From assembly GCF_000007725.1 (NCBI RefSeq), contig NC_004545.1, positions 434,001 through 498,000 on the forward strand: DNA of 64,000 nt. The letters are read 5' to 3'. This document shows, in pieces, positions 50,423-61,432 of the stretch (position 1 is the first letter of the stretch; each line of letters opens with the position of its first letter). This DNA comes from Buchnera aphidicola str. Bp (Baizongia pistaciae) (GTDB lineage Bacteria; Pseudomonadota; Gammaproteobacteria; Enterobacterales; Enterobacteriaceae). Both the position numbers and the translations under genes were made by a program. The notes under the pieces are model-generated. The model ran no database searches. It saw nothing but the letters and a program-made list of their open reading frames with translations, and was not told the origin of the DNA.

Positions 50423-51007
50423 TTATACCATTCCAAACAAGTATACAAATGAAAATATAAATACCCATACTATATCTAAAAAATGCCAAAATAAATTTAA
50501 ACACAACATTCGATAATAAATTAAATTAGTAATATTAAAAGTATAAACGTACTTAATCATTACTATAATCCAAATCAATCCTGAAATTACATGTATTCCA
50601 TGAGTAGCTATTAAGACGAAAAATGACGATAAAAAGCCACTTCGAGTAGGCCCGAATCCTAAATTTATTAAGTGAAAAAACTCAAACAACTCTAAAAAAA
50701 CAAATAATAATCCTAATAAAAATGTTATACCTAACCATAAAAAAACCATATATAAATTTTTATTCTTCATTTCAAATAATACTAAATTACAAGAAAACGA
50801 ACTAAACAAAAGCAAAAACGTTTCTATAATGATTAAATTATTCTGAAAAATATTATGACCCGATGGACCTTGAGCAACATTATCTACTAAAATAAAATAC
50901 ACAGAAAACAATGTACAAAAAATAATGCAATCACTCATTAAATATAACCAAAATCCAAGAAGTTCTTTTGAAAAAATATTAGTATCAATCTTATATTTTT
51001 TTTTCAT
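50423..51007 (-). CDS. cyoC: Cytochrome bo(3) ubiquinol oxidase subunit III
   Basis: A five-helix membrane subunit of the heme-copper oxidase. It contains LGFWLYLMSDCIIFCTLF, ETFLLLFSSFSCNL, GPTRSGFLSSFFVLIATHGIHV and LFWHFLDIVWVFIFSFVYL. The frame opens to an ATG at 51082 that would overlap cyoB by 35 bases, but ATG at 51007 (MKKKYKIDTN) gives 194 residues, near the E. coli length (204), with a 40-base gap. I prefer the latter. Confidence 0.93.
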   Translation of the reverse strand: MKKKYKIDTNIFSKELLGFWLYLMSDCIIFCTLFSVYFILVDNVAQGPSGHNIFQNNLIIIETFLLLFSSFSCNLVLFEMKNKNLYMVFLWLGITFLLGLLFVFLELFEFFHLINLGFGPTRSGFLSSFFVLIATHGIHVISGLIWIIVMIKYVYTFNITNLIYYRMLCLNLFWHFLDIVWVFIFSFVYLFGMV

Positions 51008-51047
51008 ATCATTTTTACATTGAAATTTTTTATTTATCACAATTGTT

Positions 51048-53027
51048 TTAATCCATCTTTTTAATATTAATACATTTTTCAATCTCTTTAATCTCTTCTA
51101 TAGAAATAATATAATCACAATTTGTATCTAAACTCTTTATAACCAATAAATAAATAATGACAAAAAAAGATATAAAAAATAACCAAAAAATGTACCAAAC
51201 TGCAGAAAAACCTAATAAAAAAGCAAAAAACCCAATTAAAAAACCAAACTTGGTATTTTTAGGCATATGAAAACTAGTATACAATATTGGTAATTTATTA
51301 CTTTTGAAACTTTTCTTAGACTCCCAAAAACTATCTCGAAATTGCACTATAGGTAATACTGCAAAATTATAAAATGGTGGAGGAGAAGTAGTCGACCATT
51401 CTAACGTCCTACCATTCCAAGGATCACCAGAACAATCCCGATTCAAATTTCTATCTCTAATCGAAACAAATATTTGAATTATCTGGAATACAATTCCAAT
51501 AAAAATTAAAATTGTTCCCAAAGCAGCAATCGTTAACATAGAATGAAATTGAGGATTAATATTTTGACTAAGACGACGAGTCATTCCCATTAATCCTAAA
51601 GCATAAAGAGGCATAAAAGCACAAAAAAAACCAAAAAACCAACACCAAAATGCACGTTTTCCCCATTTTTCCGATAGCATAAAACCAAATAATTTTGGGA
51701 ACCAATAAGTTATTCCAGCAAAACATCCAAAAACTACTCCACCAATAATAACGTTATGAAAATGCGCTACTAAAAACAAACTGTTATGTAACGAAAAATC
51801 TATAACAGGTAAGGATAATAAAACTCCAGCCATACCGCCAATAGAAAACGTAATTAAAAAACCTATTGTCCATAACATAATAGAATTAATTCGAACATTT
51901 CCACGATACATGGTAAATAACCAATTAAAAATCTTTACCCCAGTGGGAATAGAAATAATCATGGTTGTAATACCAAAAAATGCATTAACGTTTGCACTTG
52001 CTCCCATCGTAAAAAAATGATGTAGCCAAACTATAAAAGATAAAATAGTAATAACAATAGTAGCCCATATTAAAGAAGTATAACCAAACAGTTCTTTACT
52101 AGAAAAAGTAGCTACTACTTCAGAAAAAATTCCAAACACAGGTAATATTAAAATATATACTTCAGGATGCCCCCAAATCCAAATTAAATTAACATACATC
52201 ATCATATTGCCTCCGAAATCATTTGTAAAAAAATGAAATCCAAGATATCGATCTAACGTAAGCAATAATAAACTTACAGTTAAAACGGGAAAAGAAGCAA
52301 TAATTAAAATATTTGTACAAAAAGACGTCCACGTAAAAACAGGAATTTTAAACCAATTCATTCCAGAAGATCTCATTTTAATAATTGTTACTAAAAAATT
52401 AATAGCTGTTAGTGTCGTACCAATACCAGATATTTGTAAACTCCAAATCCAATAATCTACTCCAACACCCGGGCTATATTGTAGTTCTGATAAGGGAGGA
52501 TACGCTAACCAACCAGTTTGCGCAAACTCTCCTATACCTAAAGAAACGTTCATTAAAAGAGCTGAAAAAATAGTTAACCATAAACTTAAATTATTTAAAA
52601 ATGGAAACGCTACATCACGAGATCCTATCTGTAATGGAACCACAAAATTCATTAATCCAATTACTAATGGCATAGCCACGAAAAAAATCATGATAACACC
52701 ATGAGCTGTAAATATTTGATCATAATGATGTGGCGGCAAAAAACCTGTTCCATTTCCATGATATGAAGATACCAAAAATTGTTGCATTCGCATCATAATT
52801 GCGTCAGCAAAACCACGAAATAACATTATAAATGCTAAAAAAATATACATCTTAGCTATCTTTTTGTGATCTACTGTACAACACCATTCATTCCATAAAT
52901 ATTGCCACTTTTGAGCTATCGTAATTATTATGCTAATAACAAGAAACACTAAAATCACTACACAGCAAGTAATCATGATAATAGGATCATGATATGGTAT
53001 TGAATTTAAACTCAACTTACCAAACAT
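51048..53027 (-). CDS. cyoB: Cytochrome bo(3) ubiquinol oxidase subunit I
   Basis: The catalytic subunit carrying hemes b and o3 and CuB; it reduces oxygen to water and pumps protons. At 659 residues (663 in E. coli) it has about 15 hydrophobic segments. Visible ligands and channels are the heme b His in [11 protein letters not shown], the CuB His and cross-linked Tyr of [20 protein letters not shown] (two CuB His), and [11 protein letters not shown] (heme His pair). Highly conserved compared with neighbouring genes, indicating strong selection for respiration. Confidence 0.98.
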   Translation of the reverse strand: MFGKLSLNSIPYHDPIIMITCCVVILVFLVISIIITIAQKWQYLWNEWCCTVDHKKIAKMYIFLAFIMLFRGFADAIMMRMQQFLVSSYHGNGTGFLPPHHYDQIFTAHGVIMIFFVAMPLVIGLMNFVVPLQIGSRDVAFPFLNNLSLWLTIFSALLMNVSLGIGEFAQTGWLAYPPLSELQYSPGVGVDYWIWSLQISGIGTTLTAINFLVTIIKMRSSGMNWFKIPVFTWTSFCTNILIIASFPVLTVSLLLLTLDRYLGFHFFTNDFGGNMMMYVNLIWIWGHPEVYILILPVFGIFSEVVATFSSKELFGYTSLIWATIVITILSFIVWLHHFFTMGASANVNAFFGITTMIISIPTGVKIFNWLFTMYRGNVRINSIMLWTIGFLITFSIGGMAGVLLSLPVIDFSLHNSLFLVAHFHNVIIGGVVFGCFAGITYWFPKLFGFMLSEKWGKRAFWCWFFGFFCAFMPLYALGLMGMTRRLSQNINPQFHSMLTIAALGTILIFIGIVFQIIQIFVSIRDRNLNRDCSGDPWNGRTLEWSTTSPPPFYNFAVLPIVQFRDSFWESKKSFKSNKLPILYTSFHMPKNTKFGFLIGFFAFLLGFSAVWYIFWLFFISFFVIIYLLVIKSLDTNCDYIISIEEIKEIEKCINIKKMD

Positions 53028-53098
53028 TATCTACACTTCCTTAAAAATGTATTCCACTTATTTAGATAAATTAAAAAAAATTGTATATTATTTTATTC

Positions 53099-53977
53099 TT
53101 ATAACGAAATTTTTAAAACATTCGCTATTACTACATTAAATAAATTTTCTTTTAAATTAGAAAAATATTTAATAGCATTATTATCACTCGGTATTGCTAA
53201 TTGATTAAATTGATACATAGAATTTAATTTATATTTAGATTTTTGAATTTTTTTTACCCATTCATAAAAAAAAATATGATCAGAAGTAACTAATACATCA
53301 AATTTCATATTTGAAAATCCTTTTCCGCTGTAATTAGAAGAAAATCCCTTAAACTGTCCTAATTTATTAGCTATTAAATTCAAATTAGTTTTCATTCCTG
53401 GCATAACATATATTTGACTACCTAACGAAGGAATAAAAAATGAATTCATTACAGAACCAGAAGTTAAATTAAAAATTATTGGAGTATTAATTGGAATTAT
53501 TAATTTATTAATTGTAGCAATTTTTTGATCTGGATAAATAAATAACCATTTCCAATCCAACGAAATTACATTAATTTTAATAGGTTGAACATTAGATACA
53601 ATAGGTTTTTTAGGATCTAAATCATGAACCGATTTCCATGAAAAAATAGATAAAAAAACTATTATAATAATTGGAATTCCCCAAATTAATAACTCTATTA
53701 TATTAGAATGTGACCACTTTGGATCATACGTTTTAGAAAAGTTTGATTCTCTATAACGTAAAACAAAAAAAATAGTCATAAAAATGACTGGAATTATTAT
53801 TAATAACATTGTAAAGAAAGAAACAAATAATACAAAACGCTGTTCTTGAGCAATCAATCCATTAGGACATAAAATTGTACAGTCACATCCATTAATACAA
53901 AAAATACAACTTACTAATAAAAATTTCAAAATATAACTTTTATACTTGATAAATTGCATTTTTATAGCTCCAAACAT
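53099..53977 (-). CDS. cyoA: Cytochrome bo(3) ubiquinol oxidase subunit II (lipoprotein)
   Basis: A membrane-anchored subunit with a periplasmic cupredoxin-like domain lacking copper. It has a signal peptide ending in a lipobox-like FCINGC, so Cys30 is probably lipidated by Lgt (12.4 kb). Two membrane segments and the blocks DPKWSHSNIIELLIWGIP, SLDWKWLFIYPDQ, SVMNSFFIPSLGSQIYVMPG and SSNYSGKGFSNMKF follow. It is 292 residues (315 in E. coli), lacking the His/Met-rich tail. First gene of cyoABCDE; the 330-base spacer upstream to bolA contains two palindromes. Confidence 0.95.
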   Translation of the reverse strand: MFGAIKMQFIKYKSYILKFLLVSCIFCINGCDCTILCPNGLIAQEQRFVLFVSFFTMLLIIIPVIFMTIFFVLRYRESNFSKTYDPKWSHSNIIELLIWGIPIIIIVFLSIFSWKSVHDLDPKKPIVSNVQPIKINVISLDWKWLFIYPDQKIATINKLIIPINTPIIFNLTSGSVMNSFFIPSLGSQIYVMPGMKTNLNLIANKLGQFKGFSSNYSGKGFSNMKFDVLVTSDHIFFYEWVKKIQKSKYKLNSMYQFNQLAIPSDNNAIKYFSNLKENLFNVVIANVLKISL

Positions 53978-54307
53978 TTTATCTTTAGAATAAATAATAT
54001 TACTTTAAAAATAATTAATACAAACTAAAATACTAAAAATAGCGTTTAAATATTCTATACTTATGAAATTATTATAAAAATAATAAATATTTCACTTAAA
54101 ATTTATGCTAACTAAACTTTTAATATACAAAAATATATTGTATTATTTAATTAACAATGACTAAACTGTCTAAATATTCCATGTAAAACGAAATAAATTT
54201 ATAAGATATAACAACCTCTAAACACGAATAATGCTATATTATATAGCATACGAAGTAAATATTTACTTATGTATAATTAATTTTATTCTACCTTTAACTA
54301 ATCAAAA
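53978..54307. promoter_or_regulatory. cyoA-bolA divergent region with two adjacent palindromes
   Basis: A 330-base spacer between divergently transcribed cyoA and bolA. It holds ATGCTATA-tta-TATAGCAT (54231-54249, 8-bp perfect stem) followed 3 bases later by the gapless palindrome AAGTAAATATTTACTT (54253-54268). They lie 40-77 bases before the bolA ATG. In this position a terminator makes little sense, so they may be operators or promoter-associated structures. AT-rich DNA yields palindromes by chance, so the call is tentative. Confidence 0.35.
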
Positions 54308-54625
54308 ATGATAAAACAAAAAATAATAAATTTACTTCAAAAAAAAATAAACTACGAAAAATTAAAAATATACAACGAAAGTAAAAAACATAATATAACT
54401 CACAATAAAAATTCTCATTTTAAAATTTTAATAGTTAGTAACTATTTTATAAACATTGATATTATTGACAGACACAGAAAAATATATTCTTGGTTATCAA
54501 TATTTTTTTTTAAATATAAAATAAAATCACTATCAATATACGCTTACACTACTTTAGAATGGAAAAATAAAAAATGCAAAAGTTTTTTTAACTCTCCCTT
54601 ATGTAAAAATAAACCTAATTCATAA
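54308..54625 (+). CDS. bolA: BolA-family protein
   Basis: BolA partners with monothiol glutaredoxins in Fe-S and redox regulation and affects morphology under stress in E. coli. The 105-residue protein (105 in E. coli) has the family segments [21 protein letters not shown] (the conserved SHFK), [13 protein letters not shown] (xRHRxxxS) and [13 protein letters not shown]. Its position upstream of the clpP region matches E. coli. No glutaredoxin is in the window. Confidence 0.93.
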
Positions 54626-55271
54626 TCATACTAAATAATACTTTAAATATACGTACTTATTAGAAACAATGCTTAAAATACTTATACAATTACATATATC
54701 AAATTTCTAATTTGAAAAATTTTAATATTCATTAATATTCTTACGAGTATAACTAATTTCAACAACGAAAGAATTATTTGTCAATTTTATCTTCCTAAAT
54801 GTAAAATCGACAAACTATGCATTACGTGTATCAAAAATGTTTAAAAATTTACCAAAATTTTCATTCACAATACAATTTTGACATGCTTCTAAAAAATACA
54901 CATCATTACTTACAAAAGATATCAAAATATATAAATGACATATCAAAATCTCTAAATAAATCTTAATACTATTTTAACATACATAATAAATAATCTGTTA
55001 ACTTAAAAACTATACATTCTTCTTTTCAAATATAACTTCTAAACTATATCTAAATTTTAAATAGCGCTAATATTTTTTAAAATAATTTAAATAATAAATA
55101 TGAATGTTTTGACACTTATTAACACATACTAAAATAAAATTAATATTTAACTAAAATACGACTACATAATGTAAAATATTATTGGTTCAATAATGTAAAA
55201 CTAAATACATGTAACATAATTCTGGTAAAAAATATAATTTCAATAAATCCTAATATTCAAGAGACACTATA
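54626..55271. other. Gene-free gap at the usual tig position
   Basis: These 646 bases lie between bolA and clpP, where E. coli and, to my knowledge, other Buchnera have tig (trigger factor). No intact frame remains and I could not align any fragment convincingly. Half the length of tig is left, in line with an old, partly deleted gene. The absence of intact tig here is seen; that the gap is a tig relic is inference. Confidence 0.5.
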
Positions 55272-55889
55272 ATGACACTTTATGACAAAGAAATTAATAA
55301 AAATTCACTTCTTATTCCTATGGTTATCGAAAAAACTTCATATGGAGAACGTTCATATGACATATATTCTAGACTTTTAAAAGAACGAATAATATTTTTA
55401 ACAGGAACTATAGATGACAACACAGCAAATTTAATAGTAGCTCAAATGTTATTTTTAGAAGCCGAAAATGCCAAACAAGATATTTATATCTATATAAATT
55501 CTCCAGGAGGGGTGATTACAGCTGGAATGTCTATTTACGACACCATGAAATTTATAAAACCCAATGTAAATACTATATGTATAGGACAAGCGTGTTCTAT
55601 GGCTGCATTAATACTAACTGCAGGAAAAAAAGGATATAGATACTGTTTACCTAATTCTAGAATTATGATTCATCAACCTATAGGAGGTTATAACGGACAA
55701 GCTTCAGATATCGAAATTCATGCTAAAGAAATCATAAAAGTAAAAAGAAAACTCAATGAACTAATGGCATTTCATACTTCACAAAGTATTAATACTATAG
55801 AAAAAGATACCGAAAGAGATTGTTTTCTTTCAGCTAATCAAGCTATAAAATACGGATTAATAGATACTATTTTAAGCTACAGAACATAA
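55272..55889 (+). CDS. clpP: ATP-dependent Clp protease proteolytic subunit
   Basis: A serine protease forming a double-heptamer chamber that ClpX feeds. The 205-residue protein (207 in E. coli) includes the short N-terminal prosegment, [19 protein letters not shown], the catalytic Ser109 in GQACSMAAL and the catalytic His in [10 protein letters not shown]. The catalytic Asp lies in the [19 protein letters not shown] region. clpX follows after 83 bases in the same direction, as in E. coli. Confidence 0.97.
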   Translation: MTLYDKEINKNSLLIPMVIEKTSYGERSYDIYSRLLKERIIFLTGTIDDNTANLIVAQMLFLEAENAKQDIYIYINSPGGVITAGMSIYDTMKFIKPNVNTICIGQACSMAALILTAGKKGYRYCLPNSRIMIHQPIGGYNGQASDIEIHAKEIIKVKRKLNELMAFHTSQSINTIEKDTERDCFLSANQAIKYGLIDTILSYRT

Positions 55890-55972
55890 AAACTACTATT
55901 TAAAAACATTATTACATTTTTAAAATATAAATTATTACATTTAAAATTTTTTGTTAAAATAAAGAGAAATCA

Positions 55973-57259
55973 ATGGTAGATAATAGCAAAAACAATACCG
56001 AAACACTATTATGTTGTTCTTTTTGTGAAAAAAATCAAAAAGAAGTAAAAAAACTAATAGCTGGATTATCAGCGTATATTTGCGATGAATGTATAAAATT
56101 ATGCAATAATATTCTTGAAGAAGAAAATAACAATTTATCATCATATTATGATGTTAAAAAAAAAATACCTACACCATATGAAATATTTAAACATTTAGAT
56201 AACTATATAATAGGTCAATTACACACAAAAAAAGTACTATCAGTTGCAGTATATAATCATTATAAACGCTTGAACCATTTAAACTCAAAAAAAAATAATA
56301 ATATTGAACTAGGAAAAAGTAATCTATTGCTAATCGGACCTACAGGATGTGGAAAAACTCTATTAGCTGAAACATTAGCAAAATTTCTTGATGTTCCATT
56401 TTCTATATCTGACGCTACAACGCTAACTGAAGCTGGGTATGTAGGAGAAGATGTTGAAAATATCATCCAAAGATTATTACAAAAATGTAATTATAATATA
56501 AAAAAAGCAGAAACAGGAATTATTTATATAGATGAAATAGATAAAATTTCTCGAAAATCTGAAAACCCTTCTATCACCCGTGACGTTTCTGGAGAAGGTG
56601 TACAACAAGCATTACTAAAATTAATAGAAGGTACATTAGCTTCAGTTCCAATGCAAGGCGGAAGAAAACACCCGCAGCAAGAATTTTTAAAAGTGGATAC
56701 TTCAAAAATTTTATTTATATGCGGAGGAGCATTTTTGGGTTTAAATAAAATTATTGAAAAAAGAACAAAATTAGGTACTAAAATTGGGTTTAATGCTAAA
56801 GTAAACAAAAATCTTAAAATTTGTTCTAAAGACGCACTAATGCAACAAGTCATTCCTGAAGATTTAATTAAATTCGGACTAATACCTGAATTTATCGGGC
56901 GCTTACCTATATTAACAATACTACATGAATTAGATAAAAAAATGTTAGTTAAAATTTTATCTGAACCTAAAAATGCACTAATTAAACAATATCAAACACT
57001 ATTTAAACTTGAAGATGTTGAACTAAAAATTTGTACAAAAGTTATAGAATATATAGCTCAAAAAGCTATGAACCAAAATACAGGAGCACGAGGTCTACGA
57101 TCAATTATAGAAATGCTTTTACTAGACACCATGTACCGCTTACCTTCTATGACTAATATAAAAACAATTATAATAGACGAATCAACCATAGTGAACAATA
57201 ATTTAACCCCAATATTAATTTACAAAAAACATGATTCTAAAACCACATCTGGTAAATAA
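55973..57259 (+). CDS. clpX: ATP-dependent Clp protease ATP-binding subunit ClpX
   Basis: A hexameric AAA+ unfoldase that recognises tagged substrates and delivers them to ClpP. The N-terminal zinc-binding domain has CSFC and [10 protein letters not shown]. Walker A is [12 protein letters not shown], Walker [11 protein letters not shown], and sensor 2 is near [11 protein letters not shown]. The ClpP-contacting IGF loop region falls in the QTGIGFNAK-like stretch, here GTKIGFNAK. At 428 residues it matches E. coli (424). RBS AAGAGA upstream of the ATG. Confidence 0.97.
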   Translation: MVDNSKNNTETLLCCSFCEKNQKEVKKLIAGLSAYICDECIKLCNNILEEENNNLSSYYDVKKKIPTPYEIFKHLDNYIIGQLHTKKVLSVAVYNHYKRLNHLNSKKNNNIELGKSNLLLIGPTGCGKTLLAETLAKFLDVPFSISDATTLTEAGYVGEDVENIIQRLLQKCNYNIKKAETGIIYIDEIDKISRKSENPSITRDVSGEGVQQALLKLIEGTLASVPMQGGRKHPQQEFLKVDTSKILFICGGAFLGLNKIIEKRTKLGTKIGFNAKVNKNLKICSKDALMQQVIPEDLIKFGLIPEFIGRLPILTILHELDKKMLVKILSEPKNALIKQYQTLFKLEDVELKICTKVIEYIAQKAMNQNTGARGLRSIIEMLLLDTMYRLPSMTNIKTIIIDESTIVNNNLTPILIYKKHDSKTTSGK

Positions 57260-57278
57260 AACACATAACTATCTAGTT

Positions 57279-57293
57279 TCTAATAAGATTAGA
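57279..57293 (+). terminator. Possible weak terminator after clpX
   Basis: TCTAAT-aag-ATTAGA is a perfect 6-bp stem 20 bases after the clpX stop, followed by a T-rich run (TTATTTATTTTT). Short and AT-rich, so only suggestive. Confidence 0.35.
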
Positions 57294-57445
57294 TTATTTA
57301 TTTTTAAGTTAATAACGTTAAATACCTCGAGTATTTATTCAAAACATACTCAAAATTTTATTATAGTTTTTAAATAATATGGTGGTCTACTCAGTATAAT
57401 TTTTTAATTTTTAAAAAATTATCATTGAAACTAAGAGAGAATCGT

Positions 57446-59788
57446 ATGAATCCAGAGCGTTCCGAATATATTGAAATTCCTGTTTTACCGCTACGTGATG
57501 TAGTTATCTATCCGTATATGGTAATTCCATTATTTGTAGGAAGAGATAAATCTATTAAATGTATTGAAGCATCTATGAATAAGAATAAAAAAATAATGTT
57601 GGTTACACAAAAAGAAGCAGAAATTGATGAACCTACAGATAATGATTTATTTACCATTGGAACTACAGCTTCTATTTTGCAAATGCTAAAATTACCTGAC
57701 GGAACAGTAAAAGTATTAGTAGAAGGATTACAGCGTGCAAAAGTTAAAAAAATTAATAATGAAAACGGCTATTTCACTGCTCAAATTCAATTAATATGCA
57801 CACCTGAAATCACAGAAAAAGAACAGTCTATACTAATCAGAACAACATTAAATCAATTTGAAAACTATGTTAAATTCAATAAAAAAATTTCTCCTGAAAT
57901 TTTAAATTCATTAAACAATATTACAAATGCTTCGCAATTGTCTGATATGATCGCTATTCATATGCCGCTAAAATTATCAGAAAAACAATCTATATTAGAA
58001 ACATATAATACTAATGAAAGATTAGAGCGTCTAATGGCAATAATGGAATCAGAAATTGACTTATTGCAAGTAGAAAAACGAATTCGAAATCGAGTTAAAA
58101 AACAAATGGAAAAAAGCCAAAGGGAATATTATTTAAACGAACAAATGAAAGCCATACAAAAAGAATTAGGTGAAATGGACGAAACACTCGATGAACACGA
58201 AATTTTAAAACGAAAAATAACTACAATAAAAATGCCAAAAGAAGCACAAGAAAAAATGGCATCTGAATTACATAAATTAAAAATGATGTCACCTATGTCT
58301 GCTGAGGCTACAGTAGTCAGAAGTTATATAGATTGGATGATTCAAATCCCATGGAATATACGTAGCAAAGTCAAAAAGAATTTAACACAAGCTCAAAAAA
58401 TTCTTGATTCAGATCATTTTGGATTAGATAAAGTCAAAGAACGAATTTTGGAATACCTCGCAGTTCAAAGTAGAATTAACACAGTAAAAGGACCTATTTT
58501 GTGTTTAGTAGGGCCTCCCGGGGTTGGAAAAACATCTTTAGGACAATCAATAGCACGCGCAACAGGAAGAAAATATATTAGAATGGCACTAGGTGGTATT
58601 CGAGATGAAGCTGAAATACGTGGACATCGAAGAACTTACATAGGTTCTATGCCAGGAAAAATAATCCAAAAAATGGCAAAAGTAGGCGTAAAAAATCCAT
58701 TGTTTTTATTAGATGAAATAGATAAAATGTCTTGCGATATACGCGTTGATCCAGCATCAGCACTATTAGAAGTACTAGATCCAGAACAAAATGTAGCATT
58801 TAACGACCATTATCTAGAAGTAGACTATGATCTTTCTAACGTAATGTTTATTGCAACATCTAATTCTACTAATATCCCAGCACCTTTGCTAGATCGAATG
58901 GAAATTATTCGCATTTCAGGATATACTGAATTTGAAAAATTAAATATAGCAAAATCATATTTAAAACCAAAACAAATTAAGAGAAACGCTTTAAAAAGCA
59001 ACGAACTAACTATAGAAGACTCTGTTGTTACTAACATAATTCGATACTATACTAGAGAAGCTGGAGTAAGAAACTTAGAACGCGAATTATCAAAAATTTG
59101 CCGAAAATGTGTTAAAAACTTAATTCTAAACAAATCCTTAAAAAAAATAAAAATTACCACTGATAATTTACACGATTATCTTGGAATAAAAAAATACGAT
59201 TTTGGAAAAACAAACTACAAAAATCAAATTGGGCAAGTAATTGGTTTAGCATGGACTGAAGTAGGCGGAGAACTATTAACAATCGAAGCAGCTTGCATAT
59301 CAGGTAAAGGAAAATTAATTTATACAGGATCTTTAGGAGAAGTAATGCAAGAATCTATTCAGGCTGCTTTAACAGTAGTACGTTCACAAGCAAACAAACT
59401 GGGAATTAAAAAAAATTTTTACGAAAAAAATGATATTCACGTTCATGTTCCTGAAGGTGCTACACCTAAAGATGGACCTAGCGCTGGTATAGCTATGTGT
59501 ACAGCAATAGTATCTTGTTTAACCGGAATTCCTGTAAAATCTGATATAGCTATGACAGGAGAAATAACTTTAAGAGGCCAAATACTAACTATAGGAGGAT
59601 TAAAAGAAAAACTCTTAGCAGCACATAGAGGTGGTATAAAAAAAGTTTTAATTCCTTATGATAATGAAAAAGATTTACAAGAAATTCCAAAAACAATTCT
59701 TAAAGGTCTTTTTGTACATCCTGTAAAGCACATTAAAGAAGTTTTAAACTTATCTTTAGAAAATACTCCTTATTTTAGTTCTAAATAA
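57446..59788 (+). CDS. lon: ATP-dependent protease La (Lon)
   Basis: An AAA+ serine protease that degrades misfolded and regulatory proteins. It has an N-terminal substrate domain, Walker A GPPGVGKTSLGQS, Walker B LLDEIDKM, and the C-terminal Ser-Lys protease with PKDGPSAGIAMC (Ser) and GGLKEKLLAAHRGG (Lys). The frame opens at a TTG at 57425, but ATG at 57446 (MNPERSEYIEIPVL) matches the E. coli start and gives 780 residues (784 in E. coli), with AAGAGAG as ribosome-binding site. Very well conserved. hupB, which follows lon in E. coli, is absent. Confidence 0.98.
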   Translation: MNPERSEYIEIPVLPLRDVVIYPYMVIPLFVGRDKSIKCIEASMNKNKKIMLVTQKEAEIDEPTDNDLFTIGTTASILQMLKLPDGTVKVLVEGLQRAKVKKINNENGYFTAQIQLICTPEITEKEQSILIRTTLNQFENYVKFNKKISPEILNSLNNITNASQLSDMIAIHMPLKLSEKQSILETYNTNERLERLMAIMESEIDLLQVEKRIRNRVKKQMEKSQREYYLNEQMKAIQKELGEMDETLDEHEILKRKITTIKMPKEAQEKMASELHKLKMMSPMSAEATVVRSYIDWMIQIPWNIRSKVKKNLTQAQKILDSDHFGLDKVKERILEYLAVQSRINTVKGPILCLVGPPGVGKTSLGQSIARATGRKYIRMALGGIRDEAEIRGHRRTYIGSMPGKIIQKMAKVGVKNPLFLLDEIDKMSCDIRVDPASALLEVLDPEQNVAFNDHYLEVDYDLSNVMFIATSNSTNIPAPLLDRMEIIRISGYTEFEKLNIAKSYLKPKQIKRNALKSNELTIEDSVVTNIIRYYTREAGVRNLERELSKICRKCVKNLILNKSLKKIKITTDNLHDYLGIKKYDFGKTNYKNQIGQVIGLAWTEVGGELLTIEAACISGKGKLIYTGSLGEVMQESIQAALTVVRSQANKLGIKKNFYEKNDIHVHVPEGATPKDGPSAGIAMCTAIVSCLTGIPVKSDIAMTGEITLRGQILTIGGLKEKLLAAHRGGIKKVLIPYDNEKDLQEIPKTILKGLFVHPVKHIKEVLNLSLENTPYFSSK

Positions 59789-59823
59789 AATATAACCTTG
59801 TTATTAAATAATTTTAAATTTTA

Positions 59824-59852
59824 TCTGGCAAATTAAAACATAGTTTGCCAGA
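59824..59852 (+). terminator. Terminator after lon
   Basis: TCTGGCAAA (59824-59832) pairs perfectly with TTTGCCAGA (59844-59852) around an 11-base loop, 36 bases after the lon stop. The GC content of the stem stands out in the local background. The T-tract downstream is poor, so read-through to ppiD is possible. Confidence 0.65.
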
Positions 59853-59896
59853 CTGCAATTATAAATTTACATATAAGGTAACTTAGTATATTAACA

Positions 59897-61432
59897 ATGC
59901 ACAAACTAACATCAAAATTATCTAATTTAATTCTACTATTATTAATAATAATAATTTTTATATCATTAATTTTAACAAACTTTAATAACTATTTGTTAGA
60001 AAATTTATCAGAATACGAAATTAAAATAAACAATACAGAGATTAGTCGAGAAGAATTTATCCAAAGATATAACCTAGAATGTTTCTATAATGATAAAAAT
60101 TTTAAAAACGATATTATTACAAATCCTAAAAATCCAAAATATATCTCAGAAATTTATAATATAACATTATCAAACATAATATATGAATCATTATTACAAC
60201 AATACGTACATCAACTCCATTTTAACATTGATTATTCACATGTAAAAAATTATATATACAAACAAACTATTTTTAGACAAAATCAAAAATTTAATAAAGA
60301 AAAATACTATGAATATTTAAAAAAATTACAAATAAGTTCTAATGAATATATTAAAAAAGTTATGACATATTTAGAAATAAAAGAATTTATTAAGACTCTT
60401 ACTAATACAGACTTTATACTAAATAATGAAAAAAATAATATTCTAAAATTATTTGAACAGGGTAGAATAGTTAACAAATCTTATGTCAATCTTAATAATC
60501 TAAAATTAATAGAACACATAAGTAATAAAGAACTCAAAAGATATTACATTAATCATAAACATCAATTTTTATCACCAAAAAAATTTAAAATTAGTTATTT
60601 TTTAATAAATAAAAATAATGTTTTTGTACCATGTATTAAAAAATTTTATTTTAAAAACAAAGATAATACTTTTCAACATGAATTATTTTTACAACACAAA
60701 AAATCAAAAAAACAAAATGATAATATTATTAAAAAATTACTGACAACACACACAAATACCTCTCAGTTTAAAAATATTATTCAAAAAAATAACATATGTA
60801 TACATCATACACCATGGTTAACACAAACATTATACAAACACGAAAAATTACCTAAAAAATTATTAAAATATATTATTAACAATAATATTTTATTTCATAA
60901 TAACAAAAACACTATTAAAAACTATCCTACAATCATACATATGAATAACAATAATGCTTATGTTTTATGGATACAAAAATATGAAAAAGCAACAATAGAA
61001 AATTTTTCTAAAAAAATTCGAAAAAAAATTATAAATATTCTAAAAAACGAACATTCTAAAAAAATTCGTTACCAAATTGTTCAAAAAATAGTATATCAAT
61101 TAAATCATGGTGACACGAACTTGTTTAGTCAACTAAAATTAAAATTCAGTAATTCAGAATATTATTCTAGATTTAACACTAATACATTAACTAATAAAAT
61201 ATTTTCACTGCCAATTCCAAAAAAAGGACAAAAAATTTATTTTATATTTCATGATCAAAAAAAACTATTTTTATACCAATTTTCAAATATCTTCTATTTT
61301 AAACTTACTAAAAAACAAAAAAAAATGATTGCGTCTTATATATCACAATCTCATTCAGAAATAATACTAAATGCTATTTTAGAAAATTTATATAAAACAG
61401 CACATATTTCTTATAAAGGATATATTAATTAA
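59897..61432 (+). CDS. ppiD: PpiD-like periplasmic chaperone lacking the parvulin domain
   Basis: PpiD is anchored in the inner membrane near SecYEG and helps proteins leave the translocon. The 511-residue product has one N-terminal membrane segment (residues about 10-27), then YEIKINNTEISREEFIQRY and KFNKEKYYEYLKKLQISSNEYIKKV, as in the SurA-like domain. The C-terminal part includes HTPWLTQTLYKHEKLPKKL, KYEKATIENFSKKIRKKI and a tail like E. coli. Between YYINHKHQFLSPKKFKISYF and the later part I find no parvulin-like core. The length deficit (511 against 623) equals roughly one parvulin domain. Very AT-drifted, but the frame is complete. Confidence 0.85.
   Translation: MHKLTSKLSNLILLLLIIIIFISLILTNFNNYLLENLSEYEIKINNTEISREEFIQRYNLECFYNDKNFKNDIITNPKNPKYISEIYNITLSNIIYESLLQQYVHQLHFNIDYSHVKNYIYKQTIFRQNQKFNKEKYYEYLKKLQISSNEYIKKVMTYLEIKEFIKTLTNTDFILNNEKNNILKLFEQGRIVNKSYVNLNNLKLIEHISNKELKRYYINHKHQFLSPKKFKISYFLINKNNVFVPCIKKFYFKNKDNTFQHELFLQHKKSKKQNDNIIKKLLTTHTNTSQFKNIIQKNNICIHHTPWLTQTLYKHEKLPKKLLKYIINNNILFHNNKNTIKNYPTIIHMNNNNAYVLWIQKYEKATIENFSKKIRKKIINILKNEHSKKIRYQIVQKIVYQLNHGDTNLFSQLKLKFSNSEYYSRFNTNTLTNKIFSLPIPKKGQKIYFIFHDQKKLFLYQFSNIFYFKLTKKQKKMIASYISQSHSEIILNAILENLYKTAHISYKGYIN

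Noticed and set aside
56260-56853. Two minus-strand frames opposite clpX
   Set aside because: Antisense shadows of conserved ClpX codons.
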